Below, in pieces: positions 7,654-17,594 of a stretch of 64,000 nucleotides of DNA. The notes under the pieces were generated by a model. It was not told the origin of the DNA and did not search any database. It saw nothing but the letters and a program-made list of their open reading frames with translations. How positions within the stretch are numbered: the first letter of the stretch is position 1; the number at the start of each line of letters is the position of its first letter. Location: positions 3,207,501 to 3,271,500 of the forward strand of contig CP081303.1 of the NCBI GenBank assembly GCA_019720755.1. The letters run 5' to 3'. Both the position numbers and the translations under genes were made by a program. The stretch comes from Prolixibacteraceae bacterium (lineage in GTDB: Bacteria > Bacteroidota > Bacteroidia > Bacteroidales > Prolixibacteraceae).

Positions 7654-8862
7654 GTGTATATATATATTCTTGTATTATTATTCTCATTCTTATATATTGT
7701 AAGAGTACGAAATTTTGCCCCCTTATTTGTAATGGCAATCTTTATGTTTACATATGTTGTTAATAGTCTTCCTCTTTTTTATAGTAATATTCCAGGTGGT
7801 GCAAGAGTTCAATATCAATCTATCGATCTCTATTCAGAAGTTTATTTTTCGTATTTATTGTTTATTATACCGTTGTATTTCTTTACTCCTAGAATAAAAC
7901 AACGTTTCTTTTTACGAAGTCATATACCTCAATACAAATCTAATACAATATATACTATTTGTGTTTTTATGCTTTTCTTTTTTCTTTTTTTTGGGATTTC
8001 AGGAGAGTCGATAATATCATCCGGAGGATATGGAAGAGGAGAGGTCACTTCTTTGGGTGGATTCTCTGAGTATTATGTGGTTTTTACAATTCTTGGAATT
8101 ATATATAGTGGTGGAAAGAAGATTAAAAAAGGATTAATTGTTTTTCTTACATTCATAATCGTTCTAAAATTTATGCTGTATGGTGGACGCATTGCTTTAG
8201 TTCAGATGTTTCTACTCTTTTTTTTACTTTTTTTTGATACTAATTCACGGCATTTTAGTCTGAAAACAATTATTGCAATTATATTATTATCATTCTATAT
8301 CTTGTTAGTATTAGCATGTTTAAGAACACGGTTTATATATTATATCAAGAATGGCAGTGTCTTAAAATTATTATATGCCCCATTTGAGAATGATTTTATG
8401 AAGACTTTATCCTTTGCATTTGGCAATCAGAATGATATTGTATATGCTTCGTCTGTTTTTACACAATATGCTGAAAAAATTGGCTTATTTGCTAGAACAA
8501 AATTATTCTTCTATAATTGTATGGCTCTGTTTTTGCCGTATTCATTACTTCCTAAGGATGCTAATATCGTATTTTCGATACAAAAAACCTTTGCAAATAC
8601 AGGGGGAGGTACCCTTATCTCAACATATTACTACTTATTCTTAGGGAACTTCGGTTCAATTTTAATCGGTTCAATCATTGGATTGGTAATTCGAAGATTT
8701 TATAGAGTACCTAAGCAATCGTTGCTTTTTGTATTAATTTTTATGCTTTTTTTATATCCTCGTTGGTTTGGGTATAACCAAATTGCATTATTTAAGATGA
8801 CAATATTTTGCTATCTATTTCATTTAATAGTTAAGAAAATTATTAAATATCTGAGAATATAA
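7654..8862 (+). CDS. wzy: O-antigen/oligosaccharide repeat-unit polymerase (Wzy-like)
   Basis: A multi-spanning inner-membrane protein of 402 residues with about ten hydrophobic segments and a longer extracytoplasmic loop in the C-terminal half, the usual picture of a Wzy polymerase. Wzy proteins share little sequence, so the call rests on topology, size and position between glycosyltransferases and wzx. The start codon is GTG, one base after the previous stop. A periplasmic-side loop GYGRGEVTSLGG near residue 130 and several arginines (YGGRIA, LRTRFIYY) are in keeping with the family. The base composition is very AT-rich even for this window. Confidence 0.75.
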   Translation: MYIYILVLLFSFLYIVRVRNFAPLFVMAIFMFTYVVNSLPLFYSNIPGGARVQYQSIDLYSEVYFSYLLFIIPLYFFTPRIKQRFFLRSHIPQYKSNTIYTICVFMLFFFLFFGISGESIISSGGYGRGEVTSLGGFSEYYVVFTILGIIYSGGKKIKKGLIVFLTFIIVLKFMLYGGRIALVQMFLLFFLLFFDTNSRHFSLKTIIAIILLSFYILLVLACLRTRFIYYIKNGSVLKLLYAPFENDFMKTLSFAFGNQNDIVYASSVFTQYAEKIGLFARTKLFFYNCMALFLPYSLLPKDANIVFSIQKTFANTGGGTLISTYYYLFLGNFGSILIGSIIGLVIRRFYRVPKQSLLFVLIFMLFLYPRWFGYNQIALFKMTIFCYLFHLIVKKIIKYLRI

Positions 8863-9011
8863 TAATACTGAATAATTTAAATAAATCTTTAGTATTATAT
8901 ACGTTAAATAATAATTTAACTGGTTTAGACTAAAGATCATAGTGTTATTCCTTACATCTTTTTTGCTATTTGATGTTTATTTGTAATTAACTAGTGAAAT
9001 GTATTTAAATA

Positions 9012-10256
9012 ATGAACAAGATTAATCTATTAAATTCAGATATAAAAAAGATTTTCAAAAATTTTTCGGTCATTGGAACAGCTCATGTTTTAAACATGTT
9101 GATTCCATTAATAGTTTACCCGATCTTGATTAGACGCCTAGGTGCAAATCTATATGGGCAAGTTGTACTTGTTTTAAGTGTTGTGCAATATTTTTCTTTG
9201 ATTATTAATTTTGGTTTAAATACGATAGGTATTAAAGATATTTCAAAGTGTGAAAGTGATGATGAGTTGGGGGATGTATTCTGTACTATCTATTTCATAC
9301 GATTTTTATTACTGATTTTATGTGCAATTATATATTTTACAATAGGTTTCATTTTTATCAATGATTTCAGAACAACACCTCTATATTTTTATTCTTTTGG
9401 TATATTGCTGTATGATTCGTTTATTCCTTTATGGTTCTTTCAAGGAGTTGAGAGAGTGAAAGTAATGTCTATTTTAATATTGATAACTCGCCTTCTAGGT
9501 GCGGGACTTGTTATTTGTTTTGTACAGACAAAGGTGGACCATTATTTAATTCCCGTTTGTTATTTCATAGGTCATATTGTTGCAATTGTTATAGGTTTAT
9601 TTATAGTTAATAAAGACTATAATTTCAAACCTAGTGTACCATCATTACAAAAATCATTGTATACGATTAAGGCTGGAGCTCCTCTTTTTTTATCTCAATT
9701 TTCTTTATTATTAAGGGACAGGGGTATTGTTATCTTATCTGGGATATTCTTTTCTAATACAATTGTTGCATATTATGATTTATCTTCAAAAATTGTGAAT
9801 ATATATTTAAATTTTTATAATCAATTACCTATTGTAGCTTTACCTCGGGTTATCAAGAGTAAGAAATCAGTATTGTTATTCAAACAGTTAATACTCTTGA
9901 CAATTATTATTGGAAGTATTGGGATATTTGGTTGTCTTATCATCGGAGATAAAGTTGTCTTATTTCTGGGATCTAATAAAATGTATTCAAGTATATTTTT
10001 GTTGAAAATTATCAGCCCTCTATTAATTATCACTCCGTTAAATACTCTACTAAACTATTACTTCATTTCTATTGGAGCACAAAAACGGGTCTTGTATTAT
10101 ACATTTTTTTCAGCCGTACTATTTCTTATTCTTAGTTGTTCTTTATTATTATTTAAAGATATTAAAGTGTCAATATTTATTTTGATCCTTGTTGGCGTGA
10201 TTGAACTGTTCTTTAAATCTAAAGAGTTTAGAAGTTCAGCAAATGAAAGTAGGTAG
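9012..10256 (+). CDS. wzx: Polysaccharide flippase (Wzx)
   Basis: An MOP/PST-superfamily flippase with about 12 predicted transmembrane helices over 414 residues, expected to move lipid-linked repeat units across the inner membrane. Family-like segments include YPILIRRLGANLYGQVVL at the N-terminus, PLWFFQGVERVK in the middle and APLFLSQFSLLLRDRG in the second half. It is separated from wzy by about 150 bp of AT-rich sequence in which I see no gene. Confidence 0.9.
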   Translation: MNKINLLNSDIKKIFKNFSVIGTAHVLNMLIPLIVYPILIRRLGANLYGQVVLVLSVVQYFSLIINFGLNTIGIKDISKCESDDELGDVFCTIYFIRFLLLILCAIIYFTIGFIFINDFRTTPLYFYSFGILLYDSFIPLWFFQGVERVKVMSILILITRLLGAGLVICFVQTKVDHYLIPVCYFIGHIVAIVIGLFIVNKDYNFKPSVPSLQKSLYTIKAGAPLFLSQFSLLLRDRGIVILSGIFFSNTIVAYYDLSSKIVNIYLNFYNQLPIVALPRVIKSKKSVLLFKQLILLTIIIGSIGIFGCLIIGDKVVLFLGSNKMYSSIFLLKIISPLLIITPLNTLLNYYFISIGAQKRVLYYTFFSAVLFLILSCSLLLFKDIKVSIFILILVGVIELFFKSKEFRSSANESR

Positions 10257-10286
10257 TTTTGATTGTAAATCTTTATACAATTATTT

Positions 10287-11141
10287 ATGCATATCATGAG
10301 AAGAAAAATGTTAAAAATATTTCCAGATTCCATATATCTGACTATCCAATATTTATATCTTAATGGGGCATTCCTTAATTTATTAAGGCCACAAACTTTT
10401 AATGAAAAACTTAATTGGTTAAAAATAAATGATAGAACAAGGCTTCACACTATTTGTGCGGATAAAGTATTGGTTAAAGAATTTGTATCTGAAAAAATAG
10501 GAGAACAGTATGTAATACCAACTTATCATGTAATTGATAAATGTTCAGATCTTACGATTGAAAAATTGTCAACAAAACCGTGTATGGTTAAAGCAAATCA
10601 TGACAGTGGAACTACATTTTGTGTAGACCAATTCAATCTATCTGAGAATTACTTTAATCACATTAAGTTAACTTTAGAATCTGCAATGTCCCAAAATTAT
10701 TATTGGGCAGGCCGGGAATGGCAATATAAGGATATTAAACCAAAGATATTAATTGAAGAATTACTTGAATCTTCAGATCAAGAATTCTTATTAGATTATA
10801 AGGTATTTGTTTTTAATGGTGTTGCAAAGTTCATTCAAGTAGATACAGACAAACCTGAATTTCATAAAATAAACCTTTATGATCGGAATTGGGAATTTGT
10901 CCCAGTTCAAATTGTTTATCCTAATGACATGAAATTGATTGAAAGACCTGTTTTACTTGATAAGATGTTAGAATTATCTGAAGTTCTAGCTCAACCCTTT
11001 AAGTTTGTTCGTATTGATTGGTACATTTCTGATAACAGGCTATTTGTTGGAGAGATGACTTTTCATCCATCCTCTGGTATGGTTCCATTTAAACCAAAGT
11101 CAATGAATAGACTGTTTGGAGATTGTTTGGATATCCAGTAG
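10287..11141 (+). CDS. TupA-like ATP-grasp protein
   Basis: A 284-residue protein of the ATP-grasp/TupA-like family often found in surface-polysaccharide loci. The N-terminal pattern LRPQTFNEKLNWLK followed by ADKVLVKEFVSEKIG is characteristic. ATP-grasp elements follow: KPCMVKANHDSG, PKILIEELL, LDYKVFVFNG and FVRIDWYISDNRLFVGEMTF with the late metal-binding acidic residues. The family probably transfers a sugar or amino acid onto the glycan, but the reaction here is not known. An alternative start is the ATG at 10296. It is the last gene before the IS-scarred interruption. Confidence 0.8.
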   Translation: MHIMRRKMLKIFPDSIYLTIQYLYLNGAFLNLLRPQTFNEKLNWLKINDRTRLHTICADKVLVKEFVSEKIGEQYVIPTYHVIDKCSDLTIEKLSTKPCMVKANHDSGTTFCVDQFNLSENYFNHIKLTLESAMSQNYYWAGREWQYKDIKPKILIEELLESSDQEFLLDYKVFVFNGVAKFIQVDTDKPEFHKINLYDRNWEFVPVQIVYPNDMKLIERPVLLDKMLELSEVLAQPFKFVRIDWYISDNRLFVGEMTFHPSSGMVPFKPKSMNRLFGDCLDIQ

Positions 11142-11315
11142 GAGTATGAGCAGTATTAGTCTGTAATATATACTAACTATTCAGTGGTTTACTTGAGAGC
11201 ATATTGTTTATGGCATTATTATTACCATTGTTTAGTAATATGCCAATACATAAGGTATCCAATCTTAAAGGAGGATGATAAATTATGGACTTTATTGACT
11301 AAGTATATCGAGAAG

Positions 11316-12535
11316 CAGGGCTTGTTCATGAATTATTTAAATGAGAAAAGGTCGACTATTCATATTATATTTGGATTTGTAAAAACAGATATAAATTATG
11401 GATAACGACCTTTCAAGTGCCGAAATTAGAAGATTTTATGAGAAATTACAAGTCAAATTGGTAGATAATAGGAGTCATGTAGGACTTAAGCACGAATTGG
11501 CTTTTGTTATCACTCTTTTTATTATCTCAATTCTGACAAGTTATGGTCATCTAAGTATGAATAAAATTCATCGCAATATGGTTCGTCATTACGAGAAACT
11601 ATGTATCTGTTTGCATAAAGATATCGACAGTTGTATAAGTCGAGTTCAGTTAACAAGAATCCTATCTGAATTTGATTATGATTCCTTTTTGACAATTTGT
11701 GATGAAGTATACTCTTCTACAGAATGGATATCTATTGATGGGAAGGAACTTCGAGGAAGTATAGATTCTAAAAGCAATAAAAAGAGAGGGTTAAGTATTG
11801 TTTATTCTATTGGTCATAACACAAATATACAGCAGTTATTAGGCTTTTATGATGGAACAAAAGAGAGTGAAAAGAACATTGTTTATGATCATATTCTTGA
11901 GTTGCCAGAGAAGGCAAAGGTAACACTAGATGCAATGCATAATTCAGAAAATCTGTTGTCTAATATTCACCAAAATAGTCGATTCTATTTAACTCAAATA
12001 AAGTCCAATCAGCAGAAATTAAAGGATGACTTAGTACATACATCCAATCATATAAAAGTAGATGATGTGATGACAGAAATAGACAAGTCACATGGAAGAA
12101 TAGACTCTAGGAGGTACGAAATATACCCAATAAATACAGAAATGTTAGATCCTAGATGGTGTAATAGTGGCATATGTAATATGATTAAAGTGACAAGAGA
12201 GAGTTATAATGTAAAGAGAGATAAAAGGAGTACAGAAACACGATATTATATCACAAATTATAATGGGAAAATTGATGAAATTGCTGGAGCTATTAGAGGT
12301 CATTGGAAAATAGAAATAATGAATCGTATTCGTGATGTTAATTTTGGAGAAGACAAATTAAAGTCTTTAGATCATGGATTGCAAAAATCGATATCCTCTA
12401 TTATGTTATTTATATGCAGTAAGTTAATGGAAATAAATAGTTACAACAACTTAAATATTTTAAGAGAAGAACTTGTGCACAATACTGATAAAATACACGA
12501 TGTCTTCGCTGCTTAAATTTCATGAACAAGCCCTG
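11316..12535 (+). mobile_element. ISAs1-family insertion sequence, nested, with 10-bp target duplication
   Basis: A complete 1220-bp element. The ends carry an inverted repeat starting CAGGGCTTGTTCATGAA on both sides. It is flanked by direct repeats TATCGAGAAG at 11306-11315 and 12536-12545. Removing the element and one repeat restores the reading of the host transposase remnant (YIEK followed by SRSTEFYN), which proves the order of insertion. One transposase gene fills it. Confidence 0.95.
11398..12516 (+). CDS. ISAs1-family transposase
   Basis: A 372-residue DDE transposase of the ISAs1 (H-repeat-associated) family. Catalytic landmarks are the Asp in WISIDGKELRGS, the second Asp in VTLDAMHNSE and the Glu in GHWKIE, followed by RDVNFGEDKLK. 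The usual family reading after HW.IE is N.LHW.LDV; here it is IMNRIRDV, a departure next to the active site that may or may not matter. The frame is intact from ATG to stop, and both element ends and target duplication are intact, so the insertion may be fairly recent. Confidence 0.93.
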   Translation: MDNDLSSAEIRRFYEKLQVKLVDNRSHVGLKHELAFVITLFIISILTSYGHLSMNKIHRNMVRHYEKLCICLHKDIDSCISRVQLTRILSEFDYDSFLTICDEVYSSTEWISIDGKELRGSIDSKSNKKRGLSIVYSIGHNTNIQQLLGFYDGTKESEKNIVYDHILELPEKAKVTLDAMHNSENLLSNIHQNSRFYLTQIKSNQQKLKDDLVHTSNHIKVDDVMTEIDKSHGRIDSRRYEIYPINTEMLDPRWCNSGICNMIKVTRESYNVKRDKRSTETRYYITNYNGKIDEIAGAIRGHWKIEIMNRIRDVNFGEDKLKSLDHGLQKSISSIMLFICSKLMEINSYNNLNILREELVHNTDKIHDVFAA

Positions 12536-13417
12536 TATCGAGAAGTCTAGATCTACAGAGTTTTATAATGATTTTGAGATTGTAGGTATTGATGAGATTC
12601 CATGAGAAAAAGCAGATAACTATGTGACGCTATTTGTTGATTAAAAGAAATGTAAACGGTACATGTCTTGAAAAATAAAGGATCAGATACTATTGCATCA
12701 TTTTATGAGGTTATTCCTTATAAGACAGAAGAGAATAAATATATTGACTCAGATCCAATAAAACAAGTCAGTTGTGATATGTCACTGTCCTTTATTAATA
12801 GGGTTCAAAAACATCTGCCTAACGTATCGATCACATTTGATGAATACCATATTATAAAACTTATAAATGAAGCTGTAGATCGTGTCAGATGGTTTGAATA
12901 TAAAGAAGAAAAGTGTTTAAAAGGACTCCGTTATTTGTATTTTTAGGAATAAAGAGAATTATATAACAAAGCAAGAGGAGTCTTTTAATGATCTGATGAT
13001 TTCTTATCGTAAATTAAAAAGTTTTTGAATTTTACGCATAAGAGAAAGTTCCCAAGATATCTATTCTTATGCTAATATCTTAGACGAGTTTGAATGCCTG
13101 CTGAAATAATGGTATTATTGGGCAACACATTCAAGATTGAACCCTATTAAGAATGTAGCAAGAACAATAAAAAATCATTGGAATAGAATTGTTAAGTGGA
13201 TGGATACTAAAATTATCAATGGTATTTAGAAAGCCTTATTTAGAAAGCCTTATTTAGATTGTTCAATCTGTAAAAAGAAGAGCACACTAGTCCAGAAATA
13301 TAGAGTATCTTATTACAATGATATACATGACTACAGATTAGTTCGATTTTAGAAAAATCAACGAACATTATAAATTTAAGATAGTTCATCAATAGATTAA
13401 GAGTTGTTTTGTATTAT

Positions 13418-14491
13418 ATGAAAAAGAATACGATTTTATTAATGGGGCCATTACCTCTACCTATAACAGGTCAGTCTCTTGCATTTAGTGTTGTTTGTGA
13501 TTCTTTGTCAGGTATATATGTCGTAAATACGACAATGTATTCTAGTAAAATTATTTCCATGATATATGTTCTTTTTTCAATTGTTTTGGGTTTTTTAACG
13601 AAGAGATTTACATGTGTCTATTTTACCTGTTCTAGAAGCAAATTTGGTGGGATCAGAGACCTTCTATTATTGTTATGTTCTAGATTATGGAAAGTCCCTG
13701 TTGTAAACCATTTACATGGATTTGATTTCTATCAATACTCACAGTCTTTAAGCAAGATCCATAGAAAACTATTCATCTATGCTTATGCTTGGGTTGATAC
13801 TTCTATCGTTTTGCATGAAGATATGATAAGTGAGTTCAAAGATTTTCCTAAGATGGATATTACCATTGTCGAGAATTGTTACGACCCAAGCTTAGAAATT
13901 TCACCATTAACTAGTGTTGGTATAAGAATGAAATTGTTGTATTTGAGTAATATTATGCAATCGAAAGGAATTTTTATCCTACTTGATGCGATTGAAAAGA
14001 TGAAAGACTTGAAGAATGATTTTGAATTAAATATTGCAGGAGAGTTTCTTGATGACTATTTAATGTCATCTGAGGAAGTAAAAGTTAAATTCGAGAATAA
14101 AGTTAAGTTGTTGAATGATAATGGCTTTAGAGTAGTATATAAAGGGGTGGTATTTCAGAGTAAGAAGATTGAATTATTATCAGATTCAGACATTTTCATT
14201 CTACCAACTTTTCATAGAACAGAAGCATTTCCGATATCGATTATAGAAGCAATGAGAGCAGGGTGTGGAATTATTTCTACAAACCACAATTTAATACCTT
14301 CGATTATTAAAGATACAAATGGAATTTTGGTTGAACCAAAATCAATAAATTCTTTAAGTAGAGGGATTATTCAATTGGTAAAAGATCAATTGAAAGTAGA
14401 GAAATTGAAATTCAATAATGTTTTAGAGGCTAAGAATAAATATTCTCCGTTAAGATATATCAAAGAAGTTAATGATATTATTATTAGATGA
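13418..14491 (+). CDS. Glycosyltransferase, GT4 family
   Basis: A GT-B glycosyltransferase of about 357 residues. The N-terminal domain starts ILLMGPLPLPITGQSLAF, with a GPLP and G.Q pattern common in GT4. The C-terminal domain has LYLSNIMQSKGIFILLDAI, then the donor-site segment ILPTFHRTEAFPISIIEAMRAG with the E-x7-E motif, and NGILVEP. The ATG at 13418 is chosen over an in-frame TTG at 13409. It restarts the polysaccharide locus after the IS remnant, and its stop overlaps the next start. Confidence 0.88.
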   Translation: MKKNTILLMGPLPLPITGQSLAFSVVCDSLSGIYVVNTTMYSSKIISMIYVLFSIVLGFLTKRFTCVYFTCSRSKFGGIRDLLLLLCSRLWKVPVVNHLHGFDFYQYSQSLSKIHRKLFIYAYAWVDTSIVLHEDMISEFKDFPKMDITIVENCYDPSLEISPLTSVGIRMKLLYLSNIMQSKGIFILLDAIEKMKDLKNDFELNIAGEFLDDYLMSSEEVKVKFENKVKLLNDNGFRVVYKGVVFQSKKIELLSDSDIFILPTFHRTEAFPISIIEAMRAGCGIISTNHNLIPSIIKDTNGILVEPKSINSLSRGIIQLVKDQLKVEKLKFNNVLEAKNKYSPLRYIKEVNDIIIR

Positions 14492-15249
14492 AAGTATCCA
14501 TAATTACAGCAACATATAATAGTTCTAGTAAAGTAAAAGATGCAATCCAGTCAGTGAATGATCAAACATATCAAGATATTGAGCATGTATTTATTGATGG
14601 AGGTTCTTCAGATAATACTTTAGAGCTTATTAATTCTATTTCAACACGGAAGAGAACAATATTATCCGAACCAGATAATGGAATCTATGATGCATTGAAT
14701 AAGGGGATTTTGATGAGTAGTGGTGATCTTATAGGCTTTGTACACTCAGATGATTTTCTTGCACATCCAGATACGATAAGTCGAATTGTTCATACTATTA
14801 GAAAAAGTGATTATGATGGAGTTTATGGTGATTTGGAGTATATAGATTCGTCAAATAGTTCAAAGAGCATTCGGGTGTGGCGAAGTTGTTGCTTTTCTCC
14901 ACGATTACTTAATCGAGGATGGATGCCTGCACATCCAACTTTCTTTATTAAAAAGTCTGTTTATGATCAAATGGGGTTGTTTGATATTGGGTATCGTATT
15001 TCAGGTGATTATGACTTTATGGTTAGAATTCTCACTTCAAATAGGTATCAGTTTGGATATTTATCTGAAGTCATATCTAAAATGAGAGTAGGAGGAATTT
15101 CAAATAGAAGCTTGAAGAGTATTATTCGAAAATCGAAGGAGGATTACTCTATAATGAAACAGAATCGTTTCCGTTTTCCATTATTTGTATTGCTAAATAA
15201 GAATATATCAAAAATACCACAATATTTTAGAGCATGTCAAAGAAAGTAG
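14488..15249 (+). CDS. Glycosyltransferase, GT2 family
   Basis: A GT-A glycosyltransferase of 253 residues. It opens [16 protein letters not shown], has [14 protein letters not shown], the acidic [14 protein letters not shown] segment, and the metal-binding HSDDF (DxD-like). The C-terminal part carries [10 protein letters not shown], a catalytic-base region typical of WcaE-like enzymes. The start overlaps the previous stop by four bases, and the end overlaps gmd by 16 bases, so the three genes are translationally coupled. Its donor could be GDP-fucose given the neighbours, but that is inference. Confidence 0.9.
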   Translation: MKVSIITATYNSSSKVKDAIQSVNDQTYQDIEHVFIDGGSSDNTLELINSISTRKRTILSEPDNGIYDALNKGILMSSGDLIGFVHSDDFLAHPDTISRIVHTIRKSDYDGVYGDLEYIDSSNSSKSIRVWRSCCFSPRLLNRGWMPAHPTFFIKKSVYDQMGLFDIGYRISGDYDFMVRILTSNRYQFGYLSEVISKMRVGGISNRSLKSIIRKSKEDYSIMKQNRFRFPLFVLLNKNISKIPQYFRACQRK

Positions 15250-16394
15250 CATTTATAACTGGCGTCACTGGGCAAGATGGTGCCTATTTATCAGAATATC
15301 TTCTTAAGAAAGGATATATTGTTCATGGTATGAAACGTCGTGTTTCGTTACTGAATACTGATAGAATTGATCATCTATATCAAGATCCTCATGTGGAGAA
15401 TAGAAACTTTATTCTACACTATGGAGATTTAACTGATTCGATGAATATAACTAAGTTAATTAAGGAAATACAACCTGATGAGATATATAATTTGGCAGCG
15501 ATGAGTCATGTTAAGGTCTCATTCGATATGCCTGAGTATGTTGCAAATGCCGATGGTATTGGTACATTAAGGATTTTAGAAGCTGTGAGACTTCTTGGTC
15601 TTGAGAACAAAACTAGGGTTTATCAAGCATCTACTTCTGAGCTTTATGGATTGGTTCAAGAGGTTCCACAAAAAGAGACTACACCTTTTTATCCAAGATC
15701 TCCATATGCGGTTGCCAAAATGTATGCTTATTGGATTACTGTAAACTACAGAGAGGCTTACGGTATTCATGCTTCTAATGGGATCTTATTTAACCATGAA
15801 TCGCCTCTTAGAGGTGAAACCTTTGTTACGAGGAAAGTGACAAGAGCTCTTAGCCGAATTATTCTAGGGTTGCAGGATATGGTCTATTTGGGTAACCTAT
15901 CCTCTAAACGCGACTGGGGACATGCAAAAGATTATGTAAGAGCGATGCATGCAATTCTTCAACAAGAAAAAGGGGATGATTATGTTATTGCAACAGGGAT
16001 TACTACAACTATCAGAGACTTCATTAAAAAGGCTGCTAAAGATGTTGGTCTAGAGATTTTGTTTCAAGGGGAAGGAGTAGAAGAGAAAGGATATTTGAAT
16101 CATGTAGATCAAGATATATTTGTTGAGAAAGTGGGAGAGGAATATCTTGAACAGATTCTTTTACGTACTAAAGAGAAGTCTATTATTGTTGGTGTGGATG
16201 TATCGTATTTCAGACCAACAGAAGTCGATATGTTGATTGGAGACCCTTCAAAATGTAAGAAACACCTAGATTGGGAACCCGAATATGATTTAGATGGATT
16301 GATTAAGGAGATGATGGCTAGTGATATTAAACTGTTTAAGAAAGATAATTATCTTAAAGAGGGTGGTTTTACTACAATGAATTATTATGAGTAA
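15234..16394 (+). CDS. gmd: GDP-mannose 4,6-dehydratase
   Basis: It converts GDP-D-mannose to GDP-4-keto-6-deoxymannose in the cytoplasm, the first step to GDP-L-fucose. It is an extended short-chain dehydrogenase: the NAD(P) motif [10 protein letters not shown] lies near residue 10, GDLTDS near 63, and the [15 protein letters not shown] segment holds the catalytic Tyr158 and Lys162. [19 protein letters not shown] is the GMD-specific substrate loop. The length (386) is normal. It is followed 11 bp later by fcl, which completes the pathway. Confidence 0.97.
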   Translation: MSKKVAFITGVTGQDGAYLSEYLLKKGYIVHGMKRRVSLLNTDRIDHLYQDPHVENRNFILHYGDLTDSMNITKLIKEIQPDEIYNLAAMSHVKVSFDMPEYVANADGIGTLRILEAVRLLGLENKTRVYQASTSELYGLVQEVPQKETTPFYPRSPYAVAKMYAYWITVNYREAYGIHASNGILFNHESPLRGETFVTRKVTRALSRIILGLQDMVYLGNLSSKRDWGHAKDYVRAMHAILQQEKGDDYVIATGITTTIRDFIKKAAKDVGLEILFQGEGVEEKGYLNHVDQDIFVEKVGEEYLEQILLRTKEKSIIVGVDVSYFRPTEVDMLIGDPSKCKKHLDWEPEYDLDGLIKEMMASDIKLFKKDNYLKEGGFTTMNYYE

Positions 16395-16405
16395 TTGAAA
16401 AATCG

Positions 16406-17491
16406 ATGAATAAAGATAGTAAGATATATGTAGCGGGTCATAATGGCCTGGTTGGTTCTGCTATATGTCAGAGCCTAAAAAAACAGGGATATACAAATTT
16501 GATTAGTCGGTCACACTCTGAATTAGATCTTATTGATCAATGTGCAGTGGACGAATTTTTTCAAAAAGAGAAGCCTGAATATGTCTTTTTAGCTGCTGCT
16601 GTCGTTGGTGGTATTGTTGCAAATGCAACTTATAGAGCGGACTTCATCTATGGAAATATGATGATCCAAAACAATGTGATTCACTCTAGTTATCTTCATG
16701 GAGTGAAGAAACTTTTATTTCTTGGTAGTACTTGTATTTACCCTAAGTTCGCCCCCCAGCCAATGGTTGAGAGTGCCCTACTAACATCTGAGCTTGAGTA
16801 TACCAATGAGCCATATGCGATTGCTAAAATTGCAGGAATAAAGATGTGTGAAAGCTACAATCTTCAATATGGGACCAATTTTATAAGTGTGATGCCTACC
16901 AACTTGTATGGACCTAATGATAATTTTGATTTAGAGAAGAGTCATGTTTTACCCGCATTGGTCCGTAAAATTCATTTGGGAAGATGTTTAGATGAAGAGA
17001 ATTGGGATGCTATTCGCGAAGATTTATTACGTAATCCAATCGAAGGAGTAGATCATACTTCCGATGAAAATTGCATTAACACGATCCTAGATAAATATGG
17101 TGTAAGAAAAGGGGGCAATGGCAAAACAGAAGTTGAGATTTGGGGATCAGGAACCCCACTAAGAGAATTCTTATGGAGTGAAGAGATGGCAGATGCTTGT
17201 GTTTATGTGATGAAACATGTTGATTTTAAAGATGTAGCAAAAGATTCTCCTGTATTAAATACACATATAAATATTGGAACGGGAAAAGAGATACGAATTA
17301 AAGATTTGGCAAATTTAATTAAAAATATTGTTGGATTTGATGGGGATCTTTTCTTTAACACAGCAAAGCCTGATGGAACAATAAGGAAATTAACCGATAC
17401 TTCGAAGCTTGATAGACTAGGTTGGAGTTACAAAATTGGCATACAAGAGGGAGTTGAGAAGATCTATCATTGGTATTCACAAATGCAGTAG
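16406..17491 (+). CDS. fcl: GDP-L-fucose synthase
   Basis: It epimerises and reduces GDP-4-keto-6-deoxymannose to GDP-L-fucose with NADPH. The Rossmann motif GHNGLVGSAI lies near residue 11. The catalytic Tyr137 and Lys141 lie in EPYAIAKIAG, and the MPTNLYGPNDNFD segment is typical. At 361 residues it is longer than the roughly 320-residue enterobacterial enzyme because of an insert after LGRCLDEENW. I believe this longer form is common in Bacteroidota. It is the last gene of the polysaccharide locus and is followed by a strong terminator. Confidence 0.96.
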   Translation: MNKDSKIYVAGHNGLVGSAICQSLKKQGYTNLISRSHSELDLIDQCAVDEFFQKEKPEYVFLAAAVVGGIVANATYRADFIYGNMMIQNNVIHSSYLHGVKKLLFLGSTCIYPKFAPQPMVESALLTSELEYTNEPYAIAKIAGIKMCESYNLQYGTNFISVMPTNLYGPNDNFDLEKSHVLPALVRKIHLGRCLDEENWDAIREDLLRNPIEGVDHTSDENCINTILDKYGVRKGGNGKTEVEIWGSGTPLREFLWSEEMADACVYVMKHVDFKDVAKDSPVLNTHINIGTGKEIRIKDLANLIKNIVGFDGDLFFNTAKPDGTIRKLTDTSKLDRLGWSYKIGIQEGVEKIYHWYSQMQ

Positions 17492-17525
17492 AAAGCTCTA
17501 ACTCTTTTGATCTTATCTTAATAAT

Positions 17526-17562
17526 AAAGGTCTCAATATAAAATTATTGAGACCTTTTTTTA
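17526..17562. terminator. Bidirectional Rho-independent terminator
   Basis: A 13-bp perfect stem (AAAGGTCTCAATA and its complement) with a six-base loop has A-rich and T-rich flanks on both sides. It closes the polysaccharide locus on the plus strand and can serve the convergent lipoprotein gene on the minus strand. Confidence 0.9.
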
Positions 17563-17594
17563 TATGTATAGAGAAAACATATTTTAGAATGACT

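Larger units (their letters stand above)
11210..13330 (+). pseudogene. Decayed ISL3-type transposase, split by an ISAs1 element
   Basis: Pieces of an ISL3/IS204-like transposase can be read in order with many frameshifts and stops. They are MALLLPLFSNMPIHKVSNL (11210-), a frame change into LKEDDKLWTLLTKYIEK, then after the nested IS RSTEFYNDFEIVGIDEIP, stop, EKADNYVTLFVD, stop. There follow KGSDTIASFYEVIP, CDMSLSFINRV, ITFDEYHIIKLINEAVDRVR and, further on, NPIKNVARTIKNHWNRIV with WMDTKIINGI and a stop. Both catalytic Asp regions survive, but the catalytic Glu region is lost. It differs in sequence from the intact ISL3 copies of this window, so it is an older, separate element. A 14-bp tandem duplication (AGAAAGCCTTATTT) sits near 13229-13256. 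Confidence 0.8.

Noticed and set aside
11184-11405. 73-codon reading frame before the ISAs1 transposase
   Set aside because: It mixes an out-of-frame piece of the decayed ISL3 transposase with the ISAs1 left end. The true reading changes frame near 11270.
12668-12946. 92-codon frame as an independent gene
   Set aside because: Its content (KGSDTIASFYE, CDMSLSFINRV, FDEYHIIKLINEAVDRVR) is the middle of an ISL3 transposase, so it belongs to the pseudogene.
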